Shown: piece after piece, positions 43,393 to 52,778 of the stretch
Numbering within the stretch: the first letter of the stretch is position 1
Layout: every line of letters starts with the position of its first letter
The notes under the pieces: model-generated
Seen by the model: the letters and a program-made list of their open reading frames with translations, nothing else
The model's database searches: none
Told to the model about the DNA's origin: nothing
Origin: Streptomyces sp. SS1-1
GTDB taxonomy: Bacteria > Actinomycetota > Actinomycetes > Streptomycetales > Streptomycetaceae
Direction of reading: 5' to 3'
Assembly: GCF_008973465.1 (NCBI RefSeq)
Contig: NZ_WBXN01000004.1
Coordinates: 6,116,501 to 6,180,500, forward strand
Length of the DNA: 64,000 nt
Made by a program: the position numbers and the translations under genes

Positions 43393-45516
43393 GTGTCGAT
43401 CGTTGACGACCAGGGCACCACGACGCCCGGGGAGCCGCCGCCCGGCGACGAGACGCCGGACCGGGTGCGGCTCAAGCCCGTGGTCTTCTTCGGGTCCGCC
43501 CTCTTCGTCCTCGCGATCTCCCTGTGGGCGATCATCACCCCCTCGGGGGCCGAGGACACCATCGGCGTGGTGGTCGGCAGGATCTCCCACTGGTTCGGCT
43601 GGTACTACTTCGTCGCGGCCACCCTGTACCTGCTGTTCGTCGTGTTCATCGCCGCGTCCAAGTACGGCGCCATCAAGCTCGGCCCCAAGCACTCCAAGCC
43701 GGACTACGGTCTGTTCACCTGGGGGTCGATGCTGTTCGCGGCCGGCATCGGCATCGACCTGATGTTCTTCTCGGTGTCGGGTCCGGTCAGCCACTACCTC
43801 GCGCCGCCCGAGGGTAAGCCGGAGACACTGGCGGCCGCCCGCCAGGCCGTCGTCTGGACGCTGTTCCACTACGGCATCACCGGCTGGGGCATGTACGCCC
43901 TGATGGGCATGGCGCTCGGCTACTTCTCCTTCCGGTACCGGCTGCCGCTCGCCATCCGCTCCGCGCTGTACCCGATCATCGGGCGCCGCATCCACGGCCG
44001 GATCGGCGACACCGTCGACCTCGCCGCCATCATCGGCACCGTCTTCGGCATCGGCGTCACCCTGGGCATCGGCGTGGTGCAGCTCAACTACGGCCTGAAG
44101 GCGCTCTTCGGCATCCCCGAGGGGCTGACCGCGCAGATCGCGCTCATCGTCGTCGCGGTGTGCATGGCGACCATCTCGGCGGTGTCCGGCGTCGACAAGG
44201 GCATCCGCCGGCTGTCGCAGCTCAACATCCTGCTCGCCGCCCTGCTGATGTTCTACATCCTCGTCGTGGGCCATCCGTTCCGGCTGCTCAACGCCGTCGT
44301 GCAGAACGTCGGGGACTACGTCAGCCGCTTCCCGTCGATGACCCTGAACACCTTCGCCTACGACCAGCCCACCGAGTGGCTCGACGCGTGGACCCTGTTC
44401 TTCTGGGCGTGGTGGGTGGCCTGGGCGCCGTTCGTCGGCCTGTTCCTGGCGCGCATCTCACGGGGGCGCACCCTGCGGGAGTTCGTCGCGGCGACGCTGG
44501 TCATCCCGTTCCTCTTCACCGGGCTGTTCCTGGCGATCTTCGGCAACAGCGCCCTGTTCCTGGTGCGCGACGGCGACAAGAAGTTCGGCGAGACCGCGAT
44601 GAACGTCCCCGAGCAGGGCTTCTACACCCTGCTCGAACACTTCCCCGGCTTCTGGTTCAGCGCCGGACTCGCCACGTTCGTCGGCCTGCTGCTGTACGTC
44701 ACGTCCGCCGACTCCGGCGCGCTGGTGATGGGCAACCTCAGCGCCGACCTGCCCACCCCGATGACCGACGCGCCGACCTATCTGCGCATCTTCTGGGCGG
44801 TGGCGACCGGGCTGCTGACCCTCGCGATGCTCATCGTGGGCGGCGTGCAGGCGCTCACCAACGCCACCATCATCATGGGCCTGCCCTTCTCGTTCGTGAT
44901 GTTCCTGATCATGGCGGGGCTCTTCCTGGCCCTGCGGACCGAGCGGATGAAGGTCGAGGCGCGGGCCACCACCCTGCCCGGCTCGCTCTCCGGGCGCACC
45001 CTCAACGCGGGGCTTCCGGGAGCGCCCAACTGGCGGCACCGGCTGGCGCGGGCGATGTCGTTCCCCGGCCGGCGGGCGGCGGAGCGCTTCGTGGACCACG
45101 CGGCCCGGCCCGCGTTCCAGGAGGTGGCGTCCGAACTGCGGCAGCAGGGAGCCGAGGCGGAGGTGCTAGAGGGCATCGTCGAGGAGAACGGCCTCACGCA
45201 CGTCGGGCTGCGCGTGCCGGTCGGCGAGGGCGATGTCTTCGTCTACGAGGTCTGGCCCGTGGAGCGGCCCACCCCCGCGTTCGCCACCCGCTCGGTCGAG
45301 CGGCGGGACACCTACGTGCGCTACGAGGTGCGGCTCGCCGAGGGGAACCAGGACTACGACGTGATGGGCTACACCAAGGAGCAGCTCATCGCCGACGCCC
45401 TCGACCAGTACGAGCGGTACCTGGAGTTCCTCCGGGTCCGCCACGACGCGACCACCCGCTCGAACCTGCCCGACCACCGTCCGGACGCCCCGGACGCGCA
45501 CCTGCCGGCGGAATGA
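43393..45516 (+). CDS. BCCT-family choline/betaine transporter
   Basis: 707 aa from GTG at 43393, chosen because GAGGAGG (43378-43384) sits eight bases before it; the GTG at 43384 overlaps that site. Twelve membrane helices with the BCCT hallmarks TWGSMLFAAGIGIDLMFFSVSGP and FFWAWWVAWAPFVGLFLARISRGRTLREF. A long cytoplasmic C-terminal domain (~170 aa) is probably the osmosensory part, as in BetT. It imports choline, or betaine, using an ion gradient and feeds the two dehydrogenases upstream. The stop lies 12 bases from the convergent HD gene. Confidence 0.85.
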   Translation: MSIVDDQGTTTPGEPPPGDETPDRVRLKPVVFFGSALFVLAISLWAIITPSGAEDTIGVVVGRISHWFGWYYFVAATLYLLFVVFIAASKYGAIKLGPKHSKPDYGLFTWGSMLFAAGIGIDLMFFSVSGPVSHYLAPPEGKPETLAAARQAVVWTLFHYGITGWGMYALMGMALGYFSFRYRLPLAIRSALYPIIGRRIHGRIGDTVDLAAIIGTVFGIGVTLGIGVVQLNYGLKALFGIPEGLTAQIALIVVAVCMATISAVSGVDKGIRRLSQLNILLAALLMFYILVVGHPFRLLNAVVQNVGDYVSRFPSMTLNTFAYDQPTEWLDAWTLFFWAWWVAWAPFVGLFLARISRGRTLREFVAATLVIPFLFTGLFLAIFGNSALFLVRDGDKKFGETAMNVPEQGFYTLLEHFPGFWFSAGLATFVGLLLYVTSADSGALVMGNLSADLPTPMTDAPTYLRIFWAVATGLLTLAMLIVGGVQALTNATIIMGLPFSFVMFLIMAGLFLALRTERMKVEARATTLPGSLSGRTLNAGLPGAPNWRHRLARAMSFPGRRAAERFVDHAARPAFQEVASELRQQGAEAEVLEGIVEENGLTHVGLRVPVGEGDVFVYEVWPVERPTPAFATRSVERRDTYVRYEVRLAEGNQDYDVMGYTKEQLIADALDQYERYLEFLRVRHDATTRSNLPDHRPDAPDAHLPAE

Positions 45517-45528
45517 GGGGAGCAACCC

Positions 45529-46134
45529 TCAGCCGGTGACGGGCGGCCGTGTCACCTCCGGTGCGAGCACGGTCAGGTCCGGGTCGCCGAACTCGTCGCG
45601 CAGGGCCTGGAAGGCGGTCGCCTTCTCCTCGCCGAAGCGGCGGACACGGGCGGCGTAGGCGTCGGGGGCCAGGAGCCGGTCGGGCCGCGACTTCGAGTGG
45701 AACTTGTCCGCGTACATCACCAGCCGCTCCTCCGGAGTCTCCGCCAGATAGTCGGCGGGCGGCACGGGGAGGTTCTGGCGCACCACGTCCTGCCGGGTCA
45801 CTCCGACGCCGGTGTGGTGGGAGCAGAAACGGCACAGGACGGCGGGGAGGCCCACGCTCTCCAGCAGTTCCTGACCGAGCAGGCCGTGGCGGATGTAGTT
45901 CTTGTGGTCCAGCCGCCCGTCGGCGTCGTAGAGGCGGTAGACGCCGATGTCGTGCAGCAGGCAGCCGGCCCGGACCAGTTCCGCGTCGAGGTGGGCGAGG
46001 CGCGGCGACGCCAGCAGGTGCGCGGCGACGCTCCAGACGATCTCGCAGTGGCGGTGGACGGAGGCGAACGCCTCGGCCGTCGGCGCGTGTTCCTCGTGCA
46101 GCGCGCGGATCTCTCCCGGTCCCGGTATGTGCAT
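45529..46134 (-). CDS. HD-domain phosphohydrolase
   Basis: 201 aa from ATG at 46134. The metal-binding HD set is complete: His in HRHCEIVWS, HD in GCLLHDIG, His in YIRHGLLG and FCSHHTG, then Asp in VMYADKFHSK. It is a cytosolic hydrolase of nucleotide-type phosphates, substrate unknown. HD proteins of this length are often annotated as nucleotide phosphohydrolases. It lies between the betaine cluster and the phosphatidyltransferase, both facing differently. Confidence 0.75.
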   Translation of the reverse strand: MHIPGPGEIRALHEEHAPTAEAFASVHRHCEIVWSVAAHLLASPRLAHLDAELVRAGCLLHDIGVYRLYDADGRLDHKNYIRHGLLGQELLESVGLPAVLCRFCSHHTGVGVTRQDVVRQNLPVPPADYLAETPEERLVMYADKFHSKSRPDRLLAPDAYAARVRRFGEEKATAFQALRDEFGDPDLTVLAPEVTRPPVTG

Positions 46135-46180
46135 CCGGCGAGCGTAACAAGCAGGTGGGCGCGTGGACGGTCCCCGGACG

Positions 46181-46957
46181 TCAGCTCGTGACCAGTTCCG
46201 GCCGCGCCCTGCGCCCGGCCGCCGCCGGCGCCACCCGCGTCGTCGCCCGGTGCGTGCGCCACAGCCACAGCACGTCCCGGCCGAACGACCACACCAGGGC
46301 GCCCAGCGCCGAGGCCGTGACGGCGAGGGTGGCCGCGTGGGGGAGCAGGCCGGACGCGGCCAGCAGCAGGAAGACGCCCTGCATCGCGGCGACCGTCTTG
46401 CGGGCCGTGCTCGGCGGCAGCGGGGCGTTCAGCCAGGGCCACACCCGGGCGGCGGCGACGAAGGCGTAGCGCATGCCGCCGATCAGCAGGACCCACGGAC
46501 CCAGCGCCATCGAGACGTACACGCTGAGCACCAGGATCAGGAACGCGTCCACCTCCATGTCGAAGCGGGCGCCCAGCGCCGTCGAGGTGTTGGTGCGGCG
46601 GGCCACCTTGCCGTCCACACCGTCGAGGATCAGGGCGACCGCCGTGAGACCCACGAACAGCGTGACGGGCGGCGCGTCCTGGAAGGAGTCGGCGACCAGG
46701 GCCGTCACCCCGCCGACCAGGGTGGCCCGGCCCAGCGTGACCCGGTTCGCCGGGCCGAACGAGCGGAGCCCGGACCGGTGCAGGGCCAGGGAGAGCAGCG
46801 CCCAGGAGGCGACGGCGAACGCGAGGCCGGTCAGCCAGCCCGCCGGACCCATGCCGATCGCCGATCCCAGCAGGGCCAGCAACAGGATCTGAACGCCCGC
46901 TCCCACCGCGGTCTCCTGCTGGACCAGCCTTGCCTCATACGTGTTGTTCAGGGCCAC
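46181..46957 (-). CDS. CDP-alcohol phosphatidyltransferase
   Basis: 258 aa. GTG at 46957 is preceded by GGAGGA seven bases upstream. The catalytic motif DG-x2-AR-x8-G-x3-D-x3-D is complete (LDGVDGKVARR ... GARFDMEVDAF), set among about six membrane helices. It would transfer a phosphatidyl or related group from a CDP-alcohol to an acceptor alcohol at the membrane. It is divergent from the dehydrogenase-PTPS-glycosyltransferase run (108 bases between starts), suggesting a shared regulatory region and a joint pathway. The acceptor is unknown. Confidence 0.8.
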   Translation of the reverse strand: MALNNTYEARLVQQETAVGAGVQILLLALLGSAIGMGPAGWLTGLAFAVASWALLSLALHRSGLRSFGPANRVTLGRATLVGGVTALVADSFQDAPPVTLFVGLTAVALILDGVDGKVARRTNTSTALGARFDMEVDAFLILVLSVYVSMALGPWVLLIGGMRYAFVAAARVWPWLNAPLPPSTARKTVAAMQGVFLLLAASGLLPHAATLAVTASALGALVWSFGRDVLWLWRTHRATTRVAPAAAGRRARPELVTS

Positions 46958-47065
46958 CGCGCATTCCTCCGGCCAGATGACAGAGTCGATCAAGGCCGCG
47001 TACTGTGCGCGGCCTGTGCACACCTCGGTACGTGGACAGGTCGCCGATCGTTCAGGAGGATCCCG

Positions 47066-48046
47066 ATGAACCGCACCGCACGGGCGTTCTGGCTCAGCGC
47101 TCCGGGACAGGGCGAGATCCGGGAGGTCGCCCTGCCGGAGCCCGGCGAGGGGGACGTGCTGGTGCGGTCGCTGTACTCGGGGGTCAGCAGGGGCACGGAG
47201 ACCCTCGTGTTCCGCGGCGGCGTCCCGCGGAGCCAGCACGCGGCCATGCGGGCGCCGTTCCAGGAGGGGGACTTCCCCGCCCCGGTGAAGTACGGCTACC
47301 TCAGCGTCGGGGTGGTCGAGGAGGGGCCGGACGCGCTGGCCGGCCGTACGGTCTTCTGCCTGTACCCGCATCAGACGCGGTACGTCGTCCCCGCGAGCGC
47401 CGTCACCGTCGTACCGGACACCGTGCCCGCCGCGCGGGCCGTCCTCGCCGGCACCGTCGAGACCGCCGTCAACGCCCTGTGGGACGCGGCGCCCCTGGTC
47501 GGCGACCGGATCGCCGTGGTCGGCGGCGGCATGGTGGGCTGCTCGGTCGCCGCGCTGCTGGCCCGCTTCCCCGGCGTGCGGCTCCAGTTGGTCGACGCCG
47601 ACCCGTCCCGCGCCGAGGTGGCGAAGGCCCTCGGCGTCGCCTTCGCGCCCCCCGGGGACGCCCTCGGCGACTGCGACCTCGTGGTGCACGCCAGCGCGAG
47701 CGAACAGGGACTCGCCCGCTCCCTGGAACTGCTGCGCCCCGAGGGCACCGTCCTCGAACTCAGCTGGTACGGCGACCGGCAGGTGGCCGTCCCGCTCGGC
47801 GAGGCGTTCCACTCACGGCGCCTCGTCCTGCGCAGCAGCCAGGTCGGGACCGTCTCACCGGCCCGCGCCGGCCGCAGCTACGCCGACCGTCTCGCGCTCG
47901 CCCTCGACCTGCTCGCCGACCCCGCGCTCGACGCCCTCGTCACCGGGGAGAGCCCCTTCGAGGAGCTGCCCGAGCTGCTGCCGAAGCTGGCGTCCGGGCG
48001 GGTCCCGGCCCTCTGCCACCGCGTCAGCTACCCCGACGCGTCCTGA
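47066..48046 (+). CDS. Zinc-type (MDR) dehydrogenase
   Basis: 326 aa from ATG at 47066 with AGGAGG six bases upstream. A medium-chain dehydrogenase fold: GroES-like N-terminal part (SLYSGVSRGTETLVFRGG), then the Rossmann segment IAVVGGGMVGCSVAALLARF with VDADP for the cofactor. The typical zinc-ligand Cys/His pattern is not obvious, so it may be a zinc-independent reductase. NAD(P)-dependent oxidation or reduction of a sugar or polyol is likely. It precedes the PTPS-like gene by 150 bases in the same direction. Confidence 0.7.
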   Translation: MNRTARAFWLSAPGQGEIREVALPEPGEGDVLVRSLYSGVSRGTETLVFRGGVPRSQHAAMRAPFQEGDFPAPVKYGYLSVGVVEEGPDALAGRTVFCLYPHQTRYVVPASAVTVVPDTVPAARAVLAGTVETAVNALWDAAPLVGDRIAVVGGGMVGCSVAALLARFPGVRLQLVDADPSRAEVAKALGVAFAPPGDALGDCDLVVHASASEQGLARSLELLRPEGTVLELSWYGDRQVAVPLGEAFHSRRLVLRSSQVGTVSPARAGRSYADRLALALDLLADPALDALVTGESPFEELPELLPKLASGRVPALCHRVSYPDAS

Positions 48047-48198
48047 GGCGCCGATCGAGGCCCCTGGGACGCAAGAGCGCCTGACCTGAGAAAAGAGTGA
48101 GGAAGCGCTGAACACGGGGAACCGAAGAGCCGTACTACACGGCATCCCCGGCGGCGATCGGCCGGGGACTAGGCGCACCGCACCTGGAGGGTCGTCCG

Positions 48199-48597
48199 TT
48201 GTTCAGCATCACCGTCCGCGATCACATCATGATCGCCCACAGCTTCCACGGCGAGGTCTTCGGGCCCGCGCAGCGTCTGCACGGGGCGACGTTCCTCGTG
48301 GACGCCACGTTCCGGCGTGAGCAGCTGGACGACGACAACATCGTCGTCGACATCGGACTGGCCACCCAGGAGCTCGGCGCCGTCGTCGCCGAGCTGAACT
48401 ACCGCAACCTCGACAACGAACCCGACTTCGCCGGGATCAACACCTCCACCGAGTTCCTGGCCAAGGTCATCGCCGACCGGCTCGCGGAGCGCGTCGAGAA
48501 GGGCGCGCTCGGCGAGGGCGCGCGGGGCCTCGCCGGGATCACCGTCACGCTGCACGAGTCGCACGTCGCGTGGGCGAGTTACGAGCGTGCCCTGTGA
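48199..48597 (+). CDS. 6-pyruvoyl-tetrahydropterin synthase (PTPS/QueD) homologue with altered active site
   Basis: 132 aa from TTG at 48199, after GGAGG eight bases upstream. T-fold protein of the PTPS family: HIMIAHSFHG near the start, QRLHGATFLVDATF, then VVDIGLATQELGAVV, INTSTEFLAKVIADRL and ITVTLHES. In QueD and PTPS the central stretch reads C-x2-L-H-G-H: here Cys is Ala and the second His is Ala, and the LDHHYLN motif is LNYRNLD. So one zinc ligand and the catalytic Cys/His are absent. It probably does not make sepiapterin or carboxytetrahydropterin. It may bind a pterin or pyrimidine in another role. Its stop overlaps the glycosyltransferase start (GTGA). Confidence 0.75.
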   Translation: MFSITVRDHIMIAHSFHGEVFGPAQRLHGATFLVDATFRREQLDDDNIVVDIGLATQELGAVVAELNYRNLDNEPDFAGINTSTEFLAKVIADRLAERVEKGALGEGARGLAGITVTLHESHVAWASYERAL

Positions 48598-49793
48598 CCG
48601 ACGTGACCCTGGAGAAGCAGCCGCGGCCGGAGAAGGTCACGCTCGGCTATGTGCCGGCGCAGCACTCCGTCCTGAAGAACGCGGAGATCATCCCGATGTC
48701 CCTGCGCTCCGTGCAGTTCGTCATGCCGGGCGGCGTCGACGACCCGGCGGCCCCCAGCGGCGGCAACGCCTACGACCGCCGGGTCAGCCTGGACCTGCCC
48801 GGCTTCGGCTGGCAGGTCCACAAGCACGCCGTCGCCGGCGCCTGGCCCCGCCCCGACGGGGCGGAGCGCGCCGAACTCGCTCGCGTTCTGCGGGAGTTCC
48901 CGGACGGGACCGTCGTCCTGCTGGACGGCCTGGTCGCCTGCGGAGTGCCCGAGATCATCGTCCCGGAGGCCGAACGGCTGCGGCTCGCCGTCCTCGTCCA
49001 TCTGCCGCTCGGCGACGAGACCGGCCTCGAACCGTCCGTCGCGGCCGACCTGGACGCCCGGGAACGCACCGTGCTGCGCGCCGTCGACGCGGTCGTCGCC
49101 ACCAGCGACTGGGCGGTCCGCCGGCTCGTCTCCCACCACGGCCTCGCCCCCGAGCGGGTCCATGTCGCCGCCCCCGGCGCCGACATCGCGCCCCTCGCCT
49201 CCGGCACGGACGGCGTGTCCCAGCTGCTGTGCGTGGCCGCCGTGACCCCGCGCAAGGGCCAGCACCGGCTGATCGAGGCACTGGCGACGGTCACCGACCT
49301 GCCGTGGCGCTGCTCCTTCGTCGGCGGCCTCACCCACGACCCCGAGTACGTCGCCGGACTGCGCTCCCAGATCGCCCGGCACGGTCTCACCGACCGGCTG
49401 GTCCTGGCGGGCCCGCAGGCCGGCGCGGAACTCGACGCCAGCTACCACGCCGCCGACCTGATGGTCCTCACCTCCTACGCCGAGACGTACGGCATGGCGG
49501 TCACCGAGGCCCTCGCACGCGGCATCCCGGTGCTCGCCACCGACGTCGGCGGGGTGCCGGAGGCCGTCGGCCGGGCACCCGACGGCGGTGTCCCCGGCAT
49601 CCTCGTGCCGCCGGAGAACCCCGCCGCGATCGCCGCCGAACTGCGCGGCTGGTTCGGCGAGGCGGACGTACGACGCCGGCTGAAGGCGGCGGCCCGGGGA
49701 CGCCGGGCCGCTCTGAACGGCTGGGCCGGCACGGCCCGCAGCCTGGCCGCGGTACTGGGCCGACTGCCTGACGAACCGCGGAGGGCGGCATGA
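48594..49793 (+). CDS. GT4-family glycosyltransferase
   Basis: 399 aa from GTG at 48594. C-terminal GT-B half is clear: LLCVAAVTPRKGQHRLIEAL, FVGGLTHDPEY, then the sugar-nucleotide site YAETYGMAVTEALARGIPVLATDVGGVPE and GILVPPENP. The N-terminal half is less conserved. It transfers a sugar from a nucleotide donor to an unknown acceptor in the cytosol. Overlaps of four bases with both neighbours make it a core member of the cluster. Confidence 0.85.
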   Translation: MTDVTLEKQPRPEKVTLGYVPAQHSVLKNAEIIPMSLRSVQFVMPGGVDDPAAPSGGNAYDRRVSLDLPGFGWQVHKHAVAGAWPRPDGAERAELARVLREFPDGTVVLLDGLVACGVPEIIVPEAERLRLAVLVHLPLGDETGLEPSVAADLDARERTVLRAVDAVVATSDWAVRRLVSHHGLAPERVHVAAPGADIAPLASGTDGVSQLLCVAAVTPRKGQHRLIEALATVTDLPWRCSFVGGLTHDPEYVAGLRSQIARHGLTDRLVLAGPQAGAELDASYHAADLMVLTSYAETYGMAVTEALARGIPVLATDVGGVPEAVGRAPDGGVPGILVPPENPAAIAAELRGWFGEADVRRRLKAAARGRRAALNGWAGTARSLAAVLGRLPDEPRRAA

Positions 49794-50869
49794 GCAAGGC
49801 GGCGACGACACAGGGCGGGGGCACGATCCCCGCCCAGCCGGGACCCAGGGACGCGGCCGGCCCGACCCGCCGGCGACCGGAGGACGGGACCGGCCCGGCG
49901 GAGGGTGACATGAGCGACGCGTCCGTACCCGAGGCGCACGACGCCGGCTCCGACGTCGTGATCCTCGGCGCCGGCCCCACCGGCCGGCCCGGCGAACGGG
50001 CCACCGTACGGCTGCGGGAGGCCGCGCCCGACGACCCGCCGCGCTACGCCCCCGAGTGGCTGGAGCTGCGCGAGGGCGCGGACGCCGCCGCCCGGGCGCA
50101 CGACCTGCTCGACCCGCTGCGGATCCGGCTCGCCAACCTGCCGGGCCACCGCTCCGGCGGGCTGGTCATCCACGACCTGGGCTGCGGCACCGGCTCCATG
50201 GGCCGCTGGCTCGCCCCCCACCTGGACGGCGCCCAGCACTGGGTCCTGCACGACCGCGACCCCTACCTGCTGCACTTCGCCGCCGTCGCCTCCCCGCGCT
50301 CCTCCGCCGACGGCAGCCGCGTCACCGTCGAGACGCGGCGCGGCGACGTCGGCCGGCTCACCCCGGACGCCCTGCACGGCGCCTCCCTGGTGACGGCGTC
50401 CGCGCTGCTCGACGTCCTCACCCGCGACGAGATCGACACCCTCGCCGCCGCCTGCGCGGGCGCGGGCTGCACCGCGCTGCTCACCCTGTCGGTCGCCGGC
50501 CGCGTCGAACTCACCCCGTCCGACCCGCTGGACGAGGAGATCACCGAGGCGTTCAACGCGCACCAGAAGCGCACCGGACTGCTCGGCCCCGACGCCGCCA
50601 CGGTGGCCGCCGAGATCTTCTCCGAGCACGGCGCGACCGTCCAGCTGCACCCGAGCCCCTGGCGGCTCGGCCCCGACGAGGCCGCGCTCACCGCGCAGTG
50701 GCTGCGCGGCTGGGTCGGCGCGGCGGTCGAGCAGTGCCCGGAACTCCGCGAGCGCGCCGACCGCTATCTGCGCGACCGCCTCGACGCCTGCGCGGCCGGT
50801 GAGCTGCGGGTCGTCGTCCACCACACCGACCTGCTGGCGCTGAGCCGGCCGACGGGCGGGGCGTCATGA
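49790..50869 (+). CDS. SAM-dependent methyltransferase
   Basis: 359 aa from ATG at 49790. The first ~75 residues are low-complexity and disordered and contain an internal ATG (49910, MSDASVP) that could be the true start. Motif I is VIHDLGCGTGSMGRWLAP, followed by the acidic loop VLHDRDPYLLHFAA. The class I Rossmann fold continues to FSEHGATVQLHPSPWRL. The methyl acceptor is unknown. It is joined by four-base overlaps to the glycosyltransferase and to the membrane protein that follows. Confidence 0.75.
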   Translation: MSKAATTQGGGTIPAQPGPRDAAGPTRRRPEDGTGPAEGDMSDASVPEAHDAGSDVVILGAGPTGRPGERATVRLREAAPDDPPRYAPEWLELREGADAAARAHDLLDPLRIRLANLPGHRSGGLVIHDLGCGTGSMGRWLAPHLDGAQHWVLHDRDPYLLHFAAVASPRSSADGSRVTVETRRGDVGRLTPDALHGASLVTASALLDVLTRDEIDTLAAACAGAGCTALLTLSVAGRVELTPSDPLDEEITEAFNAHQKRTGLLGPDAATVAAEIFSEHGATVQLHPSPWRLGPDEAALTAQWLRGWVGAAVEQCPELRERADRYLRDRLDACAAGELRVVVHHTDLLALSRPTGGAS

Positions 50870-52146
50870 CCGTGGAGACGGTGTCGAGGCCGCACTCCGG
50901 GCGGGCGGGCCCCACCCCGCGCGCCCGGCGGGCGGACCGTACGGGGGAGACCGCGGACGCCCCGGCCGGGGCGGGGACCGCGGACGCCCCCGTCTCCCGC
51001 GCCAAGGCCCTCCTGCGCAGCCCGAAGGTCCGCACCCATCTGGGCACGGTCGCCGGAGTCGTCATCCTCGGCGTGCTGTTCTGGCGGCTCGGCACCGGCG
51101 TGTTCCTCGACGGGCTGCGGCGGATCGACGGACCCGCGCTGCTCGGCGCGCTCGGCATCGGGCTCGTCACCACCGTGTTCAGCGCCTGGCGCTGGCAGTT
51201 GGTGGCCCGTGGCCTGCGCATCCGCCTGCCGATCGGGGCTGCCGTCGCCGACTACTACCGGGCGCTGTTCCTCAACGCGGCGCTGCCCGGCGGTGTCCTC
51301 GGCGACGTCCACCGGGCCGTACGGCACGGGCAGAGCGCCGGTGACCTCGGGCGCGGCGTCCGCGCGGTCGTGCTGGAGCGCACCGCCGGGCAGGTCGCGC
51401 TCGCCGCGGTCGGCGCCGTCGTCCTGCTGACCATGCCGTCGCCGGTGCTCGACCAGGCCCGCGACCTCACGCCGCTGCTGCTGTTCGCCGCCGCCGGCAC
51501 GGTCGCCGTCGTGGCCGCCGTCCGCATGAACCGGGCGCCCTCCCGCCGGTCCGGGGAGCGGCCCTCGGCCGTGCGCACCGCTCTCGCGCAGGCACGCGAG
51601 AGCCTGCTGTCCCGGCGCAACGGACCGGGCGTCGCCGTCTCCTCGCTGGTCGTCCTCGCCGGTCACGTCGCGATGTTCGTGCTCGCCGCGCGGATCGCCG
51701 GCTCCGGGGCCTCCGTCAGCGTCCTGCTGCCGCTCGCCGTCCTGGCGCTGCTCGCCATGGGACTGCCCCTGAACGTCGGCGGGTTCGGGCCCCGGGAAGG
51801 CGTCACCGCCTGGGCGTTCGCCGCCGCCGGGCTCGGCGCCGACACAGGGCTCGCCGTCGCCGTCGTGTACGGCGTCCTCAGCTTCGTGGCCGCCCTGCCG
51901 GGCGCGCTCGTCCTCGTCGCCCGCTGGTGCACCGGGCCACGGGCCCGCACCGGATCCGCCGACACCGTGGCGGACCCGGGGGACAGCGGCTATTTTCGTC
52001 CGTCCGTCGTGTCCGCGACGGAGTCGCCCGCGGAGGTCAGCAGTGACACATACGCGCCGAAGGAATCCGCGAGGCTCTCCAGCAGCCGCTTCCCCTTCTC
52101 CGCGGAACCCAGCGACGGACGGCCGATGACCCCCGAATCGGTGTAG
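50866..52146 (+). CDS. Flippase-like/UPF0104 (lysylphosphatidylglycerol synthase TM) membrane protein
   Basis: 426 aa with about eight helices. DYYRALFLNAALPGGVLGDVHRAV and LPLNVGGFGPREGVTAWAFAAAGLG are the hallmarks of the UPF0104 group, related to the flippase half of MprF. It probably moves or binds a lipid-linked product of this cluster, which fits the CDP-alcohol transferase. The last ~55 residues (from about 51990) run antisense through the next gene's 3' end, giving a 157-base overlap of convergent frames. The natural stop may have been lost; the Ser/Pro-rich tail looks non-functional. Confidence 0.75.
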   Translation: MTVETVSRPHSGRAGPTPRARRADRTGETADAPAGAGTADAPVSRAKALLRSPKVRTHLGTVAGVVILGVLFWRLGTGVFLDGLRRIDGPALLGALGIGLVTTVFSAWRWQLVARGLRIRLPIGAAVADYYRALFLNAALPGGVLGDVHRAVRHGQSAGDLGRGVRAVVLERTAGQVALAAVGAVVLLTMPSPVLDQARDLTPLLLFAAAGTVAVVAAVRMNRAPSRRSGERPSAVRTALAQARESLLSRRNGPGVAVSSLVVLAGHVAMFVLAARIAGSGASVSVLLPLAVLALLAMGLPLNVGGFGPREGVTAWAFAAAGLGADTGLAVAVVYGVLSFVAALPGALVLVARWCTGPRARTGSADTVADPGDSGYFRPSVVSATESPAEVSSDTYAPKESARLSSSRFPFSAEPSDGRPMTPESV

Positions 52147-52778
52147 CCGGACATGCCGAGGGTGAGCAGATGACGCCGGTCGTCCGCGACGAAATCGGCC
52201 GTCTCAAAACCGGGGCGGATCACTTCGGGATGAGCGTGCAGAAGGATGGAGGTCTCGATTTCCCCCGCGTGCATGTCGGTGAGGAGCGAGGTCTCCACGC
52301 CCGCCCGCACCAGCGCCGTCTCCCAGTCCTCCGCGGCCGGGAACAGCGCCATCCGCTCGCCGCGCGCGGAGGACTCCTGAACGACGTTGCCCAGTACGTA
52401 GTTGCCGCCGTGCCCGTTGACCAGCACCAGGGCGTCGACGCCCGAACGGCGCAGCGAATCCGCGATGTCCCGTACCACCGCATGAAGGGTCACCGAAGAG
52501 ATGCTGACGGTCCCCGGCCAGGCCGCGTGCTCGTGCGAGCACGAGATCGTCACCGGCGGCAGCAGGTGCACGGGGTGCACCGCGGCCACCTCGCGCGCGA
52601 TCGCGCAGGCCACGAGGGTGTCGGTGGCCAGCGGCAGGAACGCGCCGTGCTGCTCGAAGCTCCCGACGGGAAGGACCGCCACCTGTCGTGAGACGTCCGC
52701 TCCCCGCGCCCGTACGTCCTCCGTGGTGTCCGCCGGCACCAGCGAGTGTGCCGCCGGCCGCGTCTGCGCATCACTCAT
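51990..52778 (-). CDS. Creatininase-family amidohydrolase (ArfB-like, putative)
   Basis: 262 aa from ATG at 52778. All metal and catalytic motifs are intact: GSFEQHGAFLPLATDT, SHEHAAWPGT, LVNGHGGN and DMHAGEIETS. The family opens C-N bonds of cyclic or formyl amides with two metal ions. The archaeal member ArfB removes the formyl group from FAPy, the product of GTP cyclohydrolases that stop early. The gene is divergent from a GTP cyclohydrolase II with the FAPy-type substitution, with only 41 bases between starts, so an ArfB-like deformylase is a strong inference. Creatininase or mycofactocin-type activity is the alternative. Confidence 0.75.
   Translation of the reverse strand: MSDAQTRPAAHSLVPADTTEDVRARGADVSRQVAVLPVGSFEQHGAFLPLATDTLVACAIAREVAAVHPVHLLPPVTISCSHEHAAWPGTVSISSVTLHAVVRDIADSLRRSGVDALVLVNGHGGNYVLGNVVQESSARGERMALFPAAEDWETALVRAGVETSLLTDMHAGEIETSILLHAHPEVIRPGFETADFVADDRRHLLTLGMSGYTDSGVIGRPSLGSAEKGKRLLESLADSFGAYVSLLTSAGDSVADTTDGRK

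Noticed and set aside
41077..44274. Minus-strand frame of 1065 aa
   Set aside because: Antisense to betB, betA and the BCCT gene; length comes from GC-rich third positions.
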